Assembly: GCA_001790645.1 (NCBI GenBank)
Contig: MGDB01000151.1
Coordinates: 1-14,748, forward strand
DNA: 14,748 bases
Direction: 5' to 3'
From: Candidatus Schekmanbacteria bacterium GWA2_38_11
GTDB taxonomy: Bacteria > Schekmanbacteria > GWA2-38-11
This document shows positions 8,044 through 14,184 of the stretch, piece by piece. Position 1 is the first letter of the stretch, and the number at the start of each line of letters is the position of its first letter. The notes beneath the pieces were generated by a model. It had not been told where the DNA came from and ran no database searches. It saw only the letters and a list, made by a program, of their open reading frames with translations. The position numbers and the translations under genes were made by a program.

Positions 8044-8493
8044 ATGCAAATAGGCGATATCGCGAAAAAAGCGTGTACATCTATAAGAACCATAAGGTAT
8101 TACGAAGAGCTTGGGCTAATATCCCTGGCCGAGAGGACAGTTGGGGGGTTTAGAAAGTACAATAACGATGACCTTAATAAAATATTGATAATTCAAAGGC
8201 TTCAGTCCTTAGGGCTTTCTCTTTCGGAGATTAAAAATTTGTTTACAATCCGCAAAATGAGCAGCAGTGGCGGGGAATCAGCAAAGAAATTATATGAGTT
8301 CCTGCAGGAAAGGTCTTTGGAGTTAGATAAAAAGATTGAGAGGCTAAAGCAGATGAAGAGCGATATAGATGTTTCAAAGGAGCTGATAAAAAAATGTTTC
8401 AAATGTAAAAAAGAAATCAGCAACTGCAGAAAAAATTGCAATCTTACAGGGAAATACGAAGAGGCTCCAAAATTGTTTAAAGCAGTACTATAA
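8044..8493 (+). CDS. MerR-family transcriptional regulator with C-terminal cysteine cluster
   Basis: A DNA-binding regulator of 149 aa. The N-terminal winged HTH is typical of MerR: MQIGDIAKKACTSIRTIRYYEELGLI, then GGFRKYNNDDL and LQSLGLSLSEIKNLF. A long dimerisation helix follows (about 80-120). The C-terminus ends in a cluster, CFKCKKEISNCRKNC, spaced CX2CX6CX3C. Four cysteines could bind zinc or another metal or an Fe-S cluster. The spacing differs from SoxR (CX2CXCX5C) as I recall it, and the position suits an effector-sensing site. A strong promoter lies 52 bp upstream. The next genes on the same strand are a small protein, a receiver protein and a sigma factor. A 16-bp palindrome sits between this gene and those, so it may regulate them. 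The effector is not identifiable. Confidence 0.9.
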   Translation: MQIGDIAKKACTSIRTIRYYEELGLISLAERTVGGFRKYNNDDLNKILIIQRLQSLGLSLSEIKNLFTIRKMSSSGGESAKKLYEFLQERSLELDKKIERLKQMKSDIDVSKELIKKCFKCKKEISNCRKNCNLTGKYEEAPKLFKAVL

Positions 8494-8508
8494 AATTTTA
8501 TATTATAT

Positions 8509-8524
8509 ATTACGTTTACGTAAT
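8509..8524. promoter_or_regulatory. Palindrome, candidate operator upstream of the small ORF / receiver / sigma genes
   Basis: ATTACGT-TT-ACGTAAT, two perfect 7-bp arms around a 2-bp centre, in the 60-bp gap after the MerR gene. It is too AT-rich and lacks a T-tract for a terminator, so an operator is more plausible. ACGTAA also occurs in the MerR promoter spacer (7973-7978), a weak hint of a shared binding protein. Confidence 0.45.
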
Positions 8525-8534
8525 GATTAGAATT

Positions 8535-8543
8535 GAGGAGGTG
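8535..8543 (+). promoter_or_regulatory. Ribosome binding site of the 55-aa gene
   Basis: GAGGAGGTG is strongly complementary to the 16S tail and lies 10 nt before ATG 8554. It overlaps an in-frame TTG at 8533, which is therefore not the start. Confidence 0.6.
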
Positions 8544-8553
8544 CGGGTGGAGA

Positions 8554-8721
8554 ATGATAATAGAGTTAACAATAAAAACATGGTCAGGAATTGCAAAGGG
8601 AAAATATTCTATCAGTGTAAATGATAGTGAGGCTGAAGAAATTTTTAAGAAACTGATAAAAGAGATGCAGGAATTGAAGAACAAATCCGCTGGAGAGGAA
8701 TTAGAAGGAAGGGGGAGATGA
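8554..8721 (+). CDS. Small protein of unknown function, 55 aa
   Basis: I do not recognise this family. The predicted protein starts MIIELTIKTWSG, which looks like beta-strand, then KYSISVNDSEAEEIF. It continues into a charged amphipathic helix (EEIFKKLIKEMQELKNK) and a polar tail. There is no signal peptide, membrane segment or cysteine. It has a strong ribosome site, and its stop lies one base before the ATG of the receiver gene, so the two are probably translationally coupled. Size, helix and position suggest an accessory that binds the receiver or the sigma factor, which is only inference. An in-frame TTG upstream would add seven residues but overlaps the ribosome site. Confidence 0.65.
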   Translation: MIIELTIKTWSGIAKGKYSISVNDSEAEEIFKKLIKEMQELKNKSAGEELEGRGR

Positions 8722-8722
8722 T

Positions 8723-9190
8723 ATGTCAAACTTCAAGCATATCTTGGTTGTAGATGATGACGAGATTGCAAGGGAAACTATCTGCAACTCATTGGAAGAT
8801 AGTGGTTATGTTATAGACCAGGCATGCAATGGTGCAGAAGCAAAGGAAAAGCTTCTCGGCGAGGATTATGCAGTTGTTATATGCGATATTAGGATGCCGG
8901 AAATGGATGGCATAACCCTTTTAAGAAAGATTAAAAAGAATAAAGATGTACCTTTTATTTTTGTAACTGGTTATCCGGGTGATGCTACAGAAGAAGAGAT
9001 CTTAGAGGAACTGAAGCCTTTTGGATTTTTGGTAAAACCCTTTGACCACAAGAGCTTGAGGCTACTGGTAGATAATGCTGCAAAGCATTATGAATTTACC
9101 CAGAGAAGGAAAAAACTTTTACGGGAAATGGAAGAAGAGGGGAATAAGAGAATTCAGAAGTATATTAATACTTTGAAATATATTACTTGA
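8723..9190 (+). CDS. Stand-alone receiver-domain response regulator
   Basis: A protein of 155 aa with a complete CheY-like domain: acidic triad Asp11-Asp12-Asp13, phospho-acceptor Asp55 in VVICDIRMPEMDG, Thr82 in FVTGYPG and Lys105 in LVKPF. After about residue 122 there is only a charged helical tail (QRRKKLLREMEEEGNKRIQKY) and no recognisable DNA-binding or enzymatic output. It must therefore act by protein contact or as a phosphorelay intermediate. The gene starts one base after the small-protein stop and ends 20 bp before the sigma-factor ATG. This arrangement suggests that it modulates the sigma factor or the small protein, but no such family is known to me. No cognate kinase is adjacent. 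The nearest one, at 2602-4992, already carries its own receiver. Confidence 0.92.
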   Translation: MSNFKHILVVDDDEIARETICNSLEDSGYVIDQACNGAEAKEKLLGEDYAVVICDIRMPEMDGITLLRKIKKNKDVPFIFVTGYPGDATEEEILEELKPFGFLVKPFDHKSLRLLVDNAAKHYEFTQRRKKLLREMEEEGNKRIQKYINTLKYIT

Positions 9191-9198
9191 ATTTAACC

Positions 9199-9204
9199 GA
9201 GGGA
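9199..9204 (+). promoter_or_regulatory. Ribosome binding site that fixes the sigma-factor start
   Basis: GAGGGA lies 6 nt before ATG 9211. The alternative TTG at 9187, which overlaps the receiver gene's stop, has no comparable site at usual spacing. Confidence 0.6.
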
Positions 9205-9210
9205 AAAGTT

Positions 9211-10740
9211 ATGAGAGTATATGATGAAGAAATAATGAATTTAAGCGAAAAAACGCCAGTTGATCTTAATGAAAATGAACAGGAGAAAGTTGGGTTTGAG
9301 GGATTTGATGACAGCAATGGAGACAGAAAAGAGTTTTTTTCCGAGGAAGAAGAGGAAACTATAATTGAAACAGGTGAGGATCCTATGGGAAAATACTGCA
9401 AGGAGATAAGAGGAAACTCCTATCTCACCCGGGAAGAAGAGCTTGAAAGCTTTAAAACCCTGGAAAAGGCAAGAGACGAAACTTTAAAGGCAGTTATCAC
9501 ATCTCCATATTCAATTGGAGAGATAATTGAGCTTGGCAGGAAACTCAGGGATTGTGGGATTAAAGTTAAGGAGGTTTTAGGAGTTAATTCAGTTGATGAG
9601 TTGTATTTGATGGGGGTAGAGAAGAAGAAAGAGCAGGTCCTTTCAATAATAGATAAGATTGCAGAGAAAAATAAGGAATTAACTTCCTGTTTGAAGGCAT
9701 TGGCGAGGTACAAGGAAGAGGGTAGAAGGTTTGAGGGGATAAAAAATGATCTGAGGAAATGCCATGGGCAGATTATTTCGTTAATAGGAAAAATTCCCTT
9801 TAACCAGGACCAGGTTGAAAAGCTTGGACAGAAAGTTATTCAATTAGCGTCTGAAGCTCTAAAACGCAAGAAGAAAAAGAGAAGCCACACAAAAGGCAAA
9901 GATTCTTCAAAGGAACAAAAACCTCTCGAGTATAATGAGAGGTGGGATAAAATCTTGTCTGCAGACCAGCTTGAGGAGATGATAAGGACAATAAGGGAAG
10001 GACAGGATACATATAAGAAAACAAAGCTTAAACTGGTAAAGGTTAATCTTCGTTTTGTTATAAGCATAGCAAAAAAATTTGAAAACAGGGGATTAGACCT
10101 TCTTGACCTGATTCAGGAGGGAAATATAGGGTTAATGACTGCTATAGATAAATTTGACCATAAAAGAGGCATAAAATTCTGTAGCTACGGACACTGGTGG
10201 ATACAGCAAACAATTATGAAAGCTCTGATGGGGCAGTCAAAAACCATAAGAATACCTGTTCATATTGTTGATAAGATTAGGAAATTAAGGGCAGCTTTCA
10301 AGTCCCTGTCTCAGGAACTGAAGAGGAAACCAACAATACGTGAGATGGCGCAAAGGGTAATGGTTCCGGAGGATTTTGTGAGGAGGGTTCTTAAGATCCA
10401 GAAAGAACCTATCTCACTGGATAAGGTTATGGAAGACGAGGATAATGAGTCCTCATTGATGGACTTTATTGAGGATATTGATTCTCCTTCTCCGGAGAAA
10501 GAAATGAGCGACAAGGAACTTCAGAAGAGGTTGAGAGAAGTTTTGAAAGGTTTATCCCCGAGAGAGGAGAGGATTTTGAGGATGCGCTTTGGTATTGATT
10601 TCAATGTAAACCATACACTGGAAGAGATAGGAGAAGATTTTGCTCTTTCAAGAGAAAGAATAAGACAGATAGAAGAGGAAGCAATCAGCAAGCTTCGGAG
10701 AAATAGTAATATTAAAAAACTGAAGACATTTTTGAACTAA
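9211..10740 (+). CDS. RpoD-like (group 1/2) RNA polymerase sigma factor, divergent
   Basis: A sigma-70 family factor of 509 aa. The acidic N-terminus (about 1-55) does not resemble region 1.1. Region 1.2 begins at Asp57 (DPMGKYCKEIRGNSYLT), and a long non-conserved region follows with a Lys/Arg-rich patch (about 210-235). Region 2 starts near 275 (LVKVNLRFVI, DLIQEGNIGLM). Regions 2.3-2.4 read KFCSYGHWWIQQTIMKAL, then TIRIPVH. Region 3 has PTIREMAQ and EPISLDKVM. Region 4 has LSPREERILRMRFGI and the helix-turn-helix HTLEEIGEDFALSRERIRQIE (from 468). Compared with E. coli RpoD, the melting aromatics and Gln437 are kept. The -12-contacting Thr440 is Met336 here, and Arg436 is Gln332. Being downstream of MerR and receiver genes suggests an alternative, regulated sigma rather than the housekeeping one, but the latter cannot be excluded from this window. 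Confidence 0.93.
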   Translation: MRVYDEEIMNLSEKTPVDLNENEQEKVGFEGFDDSNGDRKEFFSEEEEETIIETGEDPMGKYCKEIRGNSYLTREEELESFKTLEKARDETLKAVITSPYSIGEIIELGRKLRDCGIKVKEVLGVNSVDELYLMGVEKKKEQVLSIIDKIAEKNKELTSCLKALARYKEEGRRFEGIKNDLRKCHGQIISLIGKIPFNQDQVEKLGQKVIQLASEALKRKKKKRSHTKGKDSSKEQKPLEYNERWDKILSADQLEEMIRTIREGQDTYKKTKLKLVKVNLRFVISIAKKFENRGLDLLDLIQEGNIGLMTAIDKFDHKRGIKFCSYGHWWIQQTIMKALMGQSKTIRIPVHIVDKIRKLRAAFKSLSQELKRKPTIREMAQRVMVPEDFVRRVLKIQKEPISLDKVMEDEDNESSLMDFIEDIDSPSPEKEMSDKELQKRLREVLKGLSPREERILRMRFGIDFNVNHTLEEIGEDFALSRERIRQIEEEAISKLRRNSNIKKLKTFLN

Positions 10741-10803
10741 ACTCTTCTGGCGGCAGCTATAAGCTTTTTGGTTATTGAAATTTATTAAAATATGACTTGA
10801 ATA

Positions 10804-11011
10804 CCCCGTCTTTAGACGGGGATGAAAAGTTGCTTTTCTTGTATGTCATTCCTGCCTGCCTGCCGGCAGGTGTAAGCAGGAATCCAGAAAACTTATCCCT
10901 GTATGATTTAAAAAGGGAATAGATTCCCGTTCCCTGATCGCAGTCGAGGACAAGTTTCACGGGAATGATAAACAAACAAAATAAATTCAAAAGCCACGCC
11001 TTTAGGCGGGG
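10804..11011. repeat. Composite MITE-like element bounded by two TTTA-loop hairpins
   Basis: Left hairpin CCCCGTC-TTTA-GACGGGG (10804-10821, perfect). Right hairpin CCACGCC-TTTA-GGCGGGG (10994-11011, one mismatch). Both face the same way, as subterminal hairpins of IS200/IS605-type elements do. Between them are ATTCCTGC (10848) with GCAGGAAT (10876), the 12-bp palindrome CCTGCCGGCAGG (10859-10870), GGGAAT-AG-ATTCCC (10915-10928), and ATTCCCGT (10923) with ACGGGAAT (10959). No transposase ORF is present, so it would be a non-autonomous element or nested repeats. Its true ends are not determined. Confidence 0.55.
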
Positions 11012-11065
11012 TTCTTTACTGTTGATTGCTGATACTAAATCAACGTGCTTCATTCCTTATAACAG

Positions 11066-11094
11066 TTGACTTAATAAAAAGAGAACTTTAGTAT
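11066..11094 (+). promoter_or_regulatory. Candidate sigma-70-type promoter for pepA
   Basis: TTGACT (11066-11071), a 17-bp spacer and TAGTAT (11089-11094), matching consensus at five and four positions. It is placed sensibly, about 65 bp before the pepA start and after the repeat element. Confidence 0.45.
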
Positions 11095-11160
11095 TAAGCA
11101 GGTATTTTTTTTATTTAAAAGTTCCAAACCTAAAAGATACCAATTAAGGAGATATCATTG

Positions 11161-12675
11161 ATGAAAATATCTTTGAAAGTTGGGAAAGTTGAAAATGAGG
11201 TTGCTGAAGCTGTAATAGTATTCTTTTTTGAAAAATTTCATGAAGATAAAGGACCTGATGGGGTTTATAAGAAGTTAGATAGTGCTCTTGGAGGGATGTT
11301 AAAAGATCTTGTTAATAATAAGGAGTTTGAGGGGAAAGGTGACCAGGTCTTACTGATTCACACCAGTAAATTTTTAAAGGCAAAAAAACTTCTCCTTGTG
11401 GGTTTGGGTAAACAGGATGACTTTTATCTGGACCTGATACGCAGAAGAGTAGGCAATGGACTCAAACGGGTCAGGGATATAGGAACAAGCAAGGCTGTAA
11501 TAGCAATGCCTGAAAGAATCCCTCAAAAATTTAAGACCGCAGATATCTTTCAGGGAATAGTTGAGGGGGCTGAGCTTGCTCTTTTTAAATTTGATAAGTT
11601 GGTAAGTGAAAAGGAGAAGGAGAAGGAGAAGGAGATTAAAGAGCTTACTTTGCTTCTGGAAAGCAGACAGGATTTTAAAGAGGCTCAAAAAGGGGTAGAC
11701 GCAGGGGAAAAGCTTTCTTCTGCTGTTAACATGAGCAGGGAGCTGATTATTAAACCAGCAAATTTTTCAACACCAACATTCCTGGCTGAAAAAGCAAGAG
11801 AGATTGCAAAAGCCCTCAGGCTGAAATGCAAAGTCCTTTCAGAGAGAGAAATTAAGAAGCTGAGAATGGGTGCATTTTTATCAGTAGCTAAAGGGAGCAA
11901 AGAACCTCCAAAATTTATAATAATGGATTATCATCCTCGAAGAGCCAAACCTCATACGATAGTTGTTGTTGGAAAAGGGATTACTTTTGACAGCGGAGGA
12001 ATATGCTTAAAACCGAGCAAGGACCTTTACAAGATGAAATATGATATGGCAGGCGGGGCAGTGGTTCTCGGGGTAATCCAGGCTGCAGCTTCTTTAAAAC
12101 TTCCATTAAGAGTAGTTGGCCTTATACCGGCAACTGAGAATTTACCAAGCGGTTCAGCAACAAAACCCGGTGATGTAGTAATTTCTCATTCAGGCAAGAG
12201 CATAGAGGTTCAGAATACGGATGCAGAAGGACGCTTGATTTTAGCTGATGCATTAGCTTTTGCAAAAAGATTTAAACCTGCGGCAATTATAGATTTAGCT
12301 ACGCTTACAGGGGCATGTATTGTTGCATTAGGAGATCAGGCTATAGGGATGATGGGTAATGATCAGAAATTGATGGAGATGTTTCGGGAAGCAGGTATGC
12401 AAACCTTTGAGAGGGTCTGGGAATTACCTCTGTGGAAGGAATATGAAGAGCAGATTAAAAGCGATGTAGCTGATATTAAGAATATTGGCAGCAACGGCGG
12501 TGCAGGGGCTATTCTTGGCGGGATTTTTTTAAAGAAATTTGTTGGAGACTGTCCATGGATCCATTTAGATATTGCAGGTACAGCATGGACTGATAGAGAT
12601 AAAGATTACATTCCCAAAGGGGCTACCGGTGTTGGAGTAAGGCTGATAACTCAGGTTTTAAGAAACTGGAAATGA
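11161..12675 (+). CDS. pepA: Leucyl aminopeptidase (M17 family)
   Basis: A cytoplasmic dimetal aminopeptidase that removes N-terminal residues, preferably Leu, in peptide turnover. Its 504 aa match the family. All catalytic residues are visible: Lys272 and Asp277 in GKGITFDSGG, Lys284 in CLKPS, Asp295 in KYDMAGG, and Asp354, Glu356 and Arg358 in the signature NTDAEGRL. These are offset by two from E. coli PepA numbering. The N-terminal domain (about 1-165) is less conserved and ends in a Glu-Lys repeat (SEKEKEKEKEIKEL, about 149-162) encoded by four perfect copies of AAGGAG. ATG 11161 is preferred over the adjacent TTG 11158, because AAGGAG at 11146-11151 is then 9 nt away. It appears monocistronic, with no functional link to its neighbours. 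Some PepA proteins also bind DNA, which is not testable here. Confidence 0.97.
   Translation: MKISLKVGKVENEVAEAVIVFFFEKFHEDKGPDGVYKKLDSALGGMLKDLVNNKEFEGKGDQVLLIHTSKFLKAKKLLLVGLGKQDDFYLDLIRRRVGNGLKRVRDIGTSKAVIAMPERIPQKFKTADIFQGIVEGAELALFKFDKLVSEKEKEKEKEIKELTLLLESRQDFKEAQKGVDAGEKLSSAVNMSRELIIKPANFSTPTFLAEKAREIAKALRLKCKVLSEREIKKLRMGAFLSVAKGSKEPPKFIIMDYHPRRAKPHTIVVVGKGITFDSGGICLKPSKDLYKMKYDMAGGAVVLGVIQAAASLKLPLRVVGLIPATENLPSGSATKPGDVVISHSGKSIEVQNTDAEGRLILADALAFAKRFKPAAIIDLATLTGACIVALGDQAIGMMGNDQKLMEMFREAGMQTFERVWELPLWKEYEEQIKSDVADIKNIGSNGGAGAILGGIFLKKFVGDCPWIHLDIAGTAWTDRDKDYIPKGATGVGVRLITQVLRNWK
11611..11634 (+). repeat. AAGGAG hexanucleotide repeat, four copies, inside pepA
   Basis: Four perfect in-frame copies encoding a Lys-Glu run in the linker between the N-terminal and catalytic domains. 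Changes in copy number would keep the frame. Each unit is also a ribosome-site-like hexamer. Confidence 0.85.
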
Positions 12676-12774
12676 AATTACACTAAAATTTTTTTAAAAC
12701 TTGATTTAGCCAGAATAAAACTTATATTTTTTATACGGATTTTATAACCGGATTACATGGTTTGTAATTTGATT

Positions 12775-12832
12775 CTTCGGCAAGCTCGGAGTTTAACGTA
12801 TTCACCATGAAATATCCTGAGCTTGCAGGAAG
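12775..12832. repeat. Inverted repeat, CTTC..GCAAGCTC type
   Basis: Left arm CTTCGGCAAGCTCGGA (12775-12790). Right arm TCCTGAGCTTGCAGGAAG (12815-12832), whose reverse complement is CTTCCTGCAAGCTCAGGA. The core GCAAGCTC/GAGCTTGC is perfect and the ends pair with small bulges across a 24-nt loop. The words are related to the repeat at 7886-7924. It is either a dispersed hairpin repeat or, being about 120-170 bp before a sigma-54 promoter, an activator site. Confidence 0.6.
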
Positions 12833-12947
12833 ATAAATTACCAGCAAAGAGCTTATCTCATAACTTTAATAATTGATCTGTGAAATTTATTTTATTTAAT
12901 TAGCCTCTAAAATATAATAAAAATGTTTTTCTAATAAATTTTTGGTG

Positions 12948-12963
12948 TGGCATAATATTTGCA
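12948..12963 (+). promoter_or_regulatory. Sigma-54 (RpoN) promoter, -24/-12 type
   Basis: TGGCATAATATTTGCA fits the TGGCAYRNNNNTTGCW consensus at every defined position, with GG (12949-12950) and GC (12961-12962) 10 bp apart. The predicted transcription start is near 12974, only about 11 nt before ATG 12985 and just at the ribosome site GGGGAGGA (12973-12980). Confidence 0.8.
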
Positions 12964-12984
12964 TATTAAACAGGGGAGGAAGAC

Positions 12985-13980
12985 ATGAGATATATAATTG
13001 TTGGATGCGGGGCAGCAGGTTTGAGCGCTGCAAATGCAATTAGAAACATAGACACAAGAGGTGAAGTCTTTCTTATTTCTGATGAGTTCAATCCATTTTA
13101 TATAAGGCCAACACTCACTGATTTCCTTTCAGGGGAATTGAAGGAAGAGGAGATATTTTTTAAAAATTATTTAGCATCCAAGGAAATAGTTCTATTGAAT
13201 GGGAAGAGGGTTTTAGAGGTGGTACCGTCTGAGAATATGGTTATTTTAAGCAACGGGAGAAAAGAAACTTATAATTATCTGCTGTTAGCTACCGGAGCAA
13301 AGCCTAAATTGCCGCAAAAACTTTTAATCCACAGGGAAAAGATATTTACAATTAAAACCTTTGCTGATGTCTGCAGAATAAAGGAAAGAATACAGAATAT
13401 TTCCCGTGTGGTTATTTTTGGCGGCGGCTACATTGCAGTGGAACTGATCAGGTCACTAAAAAGAAGGGGAATTGAAATAATCTATCTGACCGGATCTGAT
13501 TATTTCTGGCCCTCTAACCTCACAGAAGTTTCAAGAGAAGATGTGGAATGGAAACTTAAGGATGAAGGAGTTGTCATTTACATGGATGAGGAGATCAATG
13601 ACATCATAGATAAGAATGGTAAAGAGTACCTGGTGTTTACAAACAAAGGGAAAAAAATACAATGCCAGCTCATAGGTGCTTTTTTAGGGCTTGAGCCTGA
13701 CATAGATTTTTTGGCGGACAGCGGGATAAAATGTGATAAGGGAATTTTAGTAAGCGAAGAGCTGAGGACAAATATTGCAAATATTTACTCATCAGGAGAC
13801 GCAGCACAGGTTTATGATATTAATAAGAAGCTTAATAGAATCAATTTTGGCTGGCAGAGTGCATCCGCCCAGGGGGAAATAGCGGGCCAGAATATGGCGG
13901 GAGAAAACGCGGTTTATATTTCTGATGAGGATAAGTTTTTTAAAAAGCTATACGGGCCAAGTTTTAAGGAGAAGTGGTAG
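12985..13980 (+). CDS. FAD-dependent NAD(P)H oxidoreductase, NirB/rubredoxin-reductase-like, short form
   Basis: A cytoplasmic pyridine-nucleotide flavoprotein of 331 aa. The FAD motif is YIIVGCGAAGLSAANAI (residues 3-19), then RPTLTDFLSGEL, typical of the NirB N-domain / NorW / rubredoxin-reductase group, and ATGAKPKLP. The second nucleotide motif is VVIFGGGYIAVELI (142-155), with Ala151 where most relatives have Gly. The end of the following strand (IIYLTGSDYF) lacks the acidic residue that favours NADH, so NADPH use is possible. The FAD closure is IYSSGDAAQVYD. The C-terminal domain of about 70 residues seen in 380-410 aa relatives is largely missing, although the frame ends cleanly in KEKW-stop. 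The gene sits directly behind a sigma-54 promoter and about 200 bp before a rubrerythrin-like gene, which suggests electron supply to a rubredoxin or diiron acceptor under oxidative or nitrosative stress. Confidence 0.88.
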   Translation: MRYIIVGCGAAGLSAANAIRNIDTRGEVFLISDEFNPFYIRPTLTDFLSGELKEEEIFFKNYLASKEIVLLNGKRVLEVVPSENMVILSNGRKETYNYLLLATGAKPKLPQKLLIHREKIFTIKTFADVCRIKERIQNISRVVIFGGGYIAVELIRSLKRRGIEIIYLTGSDYFWPSNLTEVSREDVEWKLKDEGVVIYMDEEINDIIDKNGKEYLVFTNKGKKIQCQLIGAFLGLEPDIDFLADSGIKCDKGILVSEELRTNIANIYSSGDAAQVYDINKKLNRINFGWQSASAQGEIAGQNMAGENAVYISDEDKFFKKLYGPSFKEKW

Positions 13981-14009
13981 AATTTTCTAGGCTGATAGCT
14001 TGAGGATTT

Positions 14010-14100
14010 AGCTAAAAGTTAAAAACAAAAAACTGAAAACTAAAGGTCAAAACTTAAAACTTTTGAATTTTAAATTTTGGTTTTGCGCTTTACGTTTTTC
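14010..14100. repeat. Degenerate A/T-rich simple-sequence spacer
   Basis: Runs of related words (aaaagtt, aaaact, aaaggtc, aaaactt), then gaattttaaattttggttttg. Similar text occurs at about 6470-6500, 6550-6585 and 5025-5060, suggesting a common degenerate spacer family rather than coding or RNA sequence. It fills most of the 204-bp gap before the rubrerythrin gene. Confidence 0.5.
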
Positions 14101-14184
14101 GCTGTTTCACTGCATGCCGGCAAAATCACATTTTCGTTGTTAAGTGAAATATGACTTAATTGAAGAAAGGAAGGTATATGAACT

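Larger units (their letters stand above)
10741..11160. other. Intergenic region with composite hairpin element, upstream of pepA
   Basis: About 420 bp without a gene. It holds two TTTA-loop hairpins (10804-10821 and 10994-11011), nested ATTCC-type inverted repeats between them, an inverted repeat GTTGATT/AATCAAC (11021-11044), a promoter candidate (11066-11094) and the pepA ribosome site AAGGAG (11146-11151). Frames crossing the region are open only by chance. I see no RNA gene and no T-tracted terminator for the sigma gene. Confidence 0.6.
12676..12984. other. Intergenic region between pepA and the sigma-54-controlled oxidoreductase
   Basis: 309 bp, strongly AT-rich. From left to right it holds a small inverted repeat ATTACA-TGGTT-TGTAAT (12752-12768), the larger inverted repeat at 12775-12832, an AT-rich tract (12840-12945) that could bend or bind IHF, and the sigma-54 promoter at 12948-12963. 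No ORF or RNA gene is evident, and no clear terminator for pepA. Confidence 0.55.

Noticed and set aside
8533..8535. TTG start of the 55-aa protein, giving 62 aa
   Set aside because: It overlaps the strong ribosome site GAGGAGGTG, which serves ATG 8554.
8202..8729. Long minus-strand open frame opposite the MerR gene and following small ORF
   Set aside because: It lies opposite well-supported plus-strand genes, has no ribosome site and its translation is low-complexity Ser/Phe/Leu typical of antisense frames.
9187..9189. TTG start of the sigma factor overlapping the receiver gene's stop
   Set aside because: ATG 9211 has GAGGGA at good spacing. The TTG has no ribosome site.
10804..10821. Hairpin as rho-independent terminator of the sigma gene
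   Set aside because: The stem is strong but no T-tract follows on either strand, and it matches a repeated hairpin family instead.
10772..11053. Minus-strand 93-codon open frame in the sigma-pepA spacer
   Set aside because: It runs through the hairpin and ATTCC repeats, its translation resembles no protein I know, and no ribosome site is evident.
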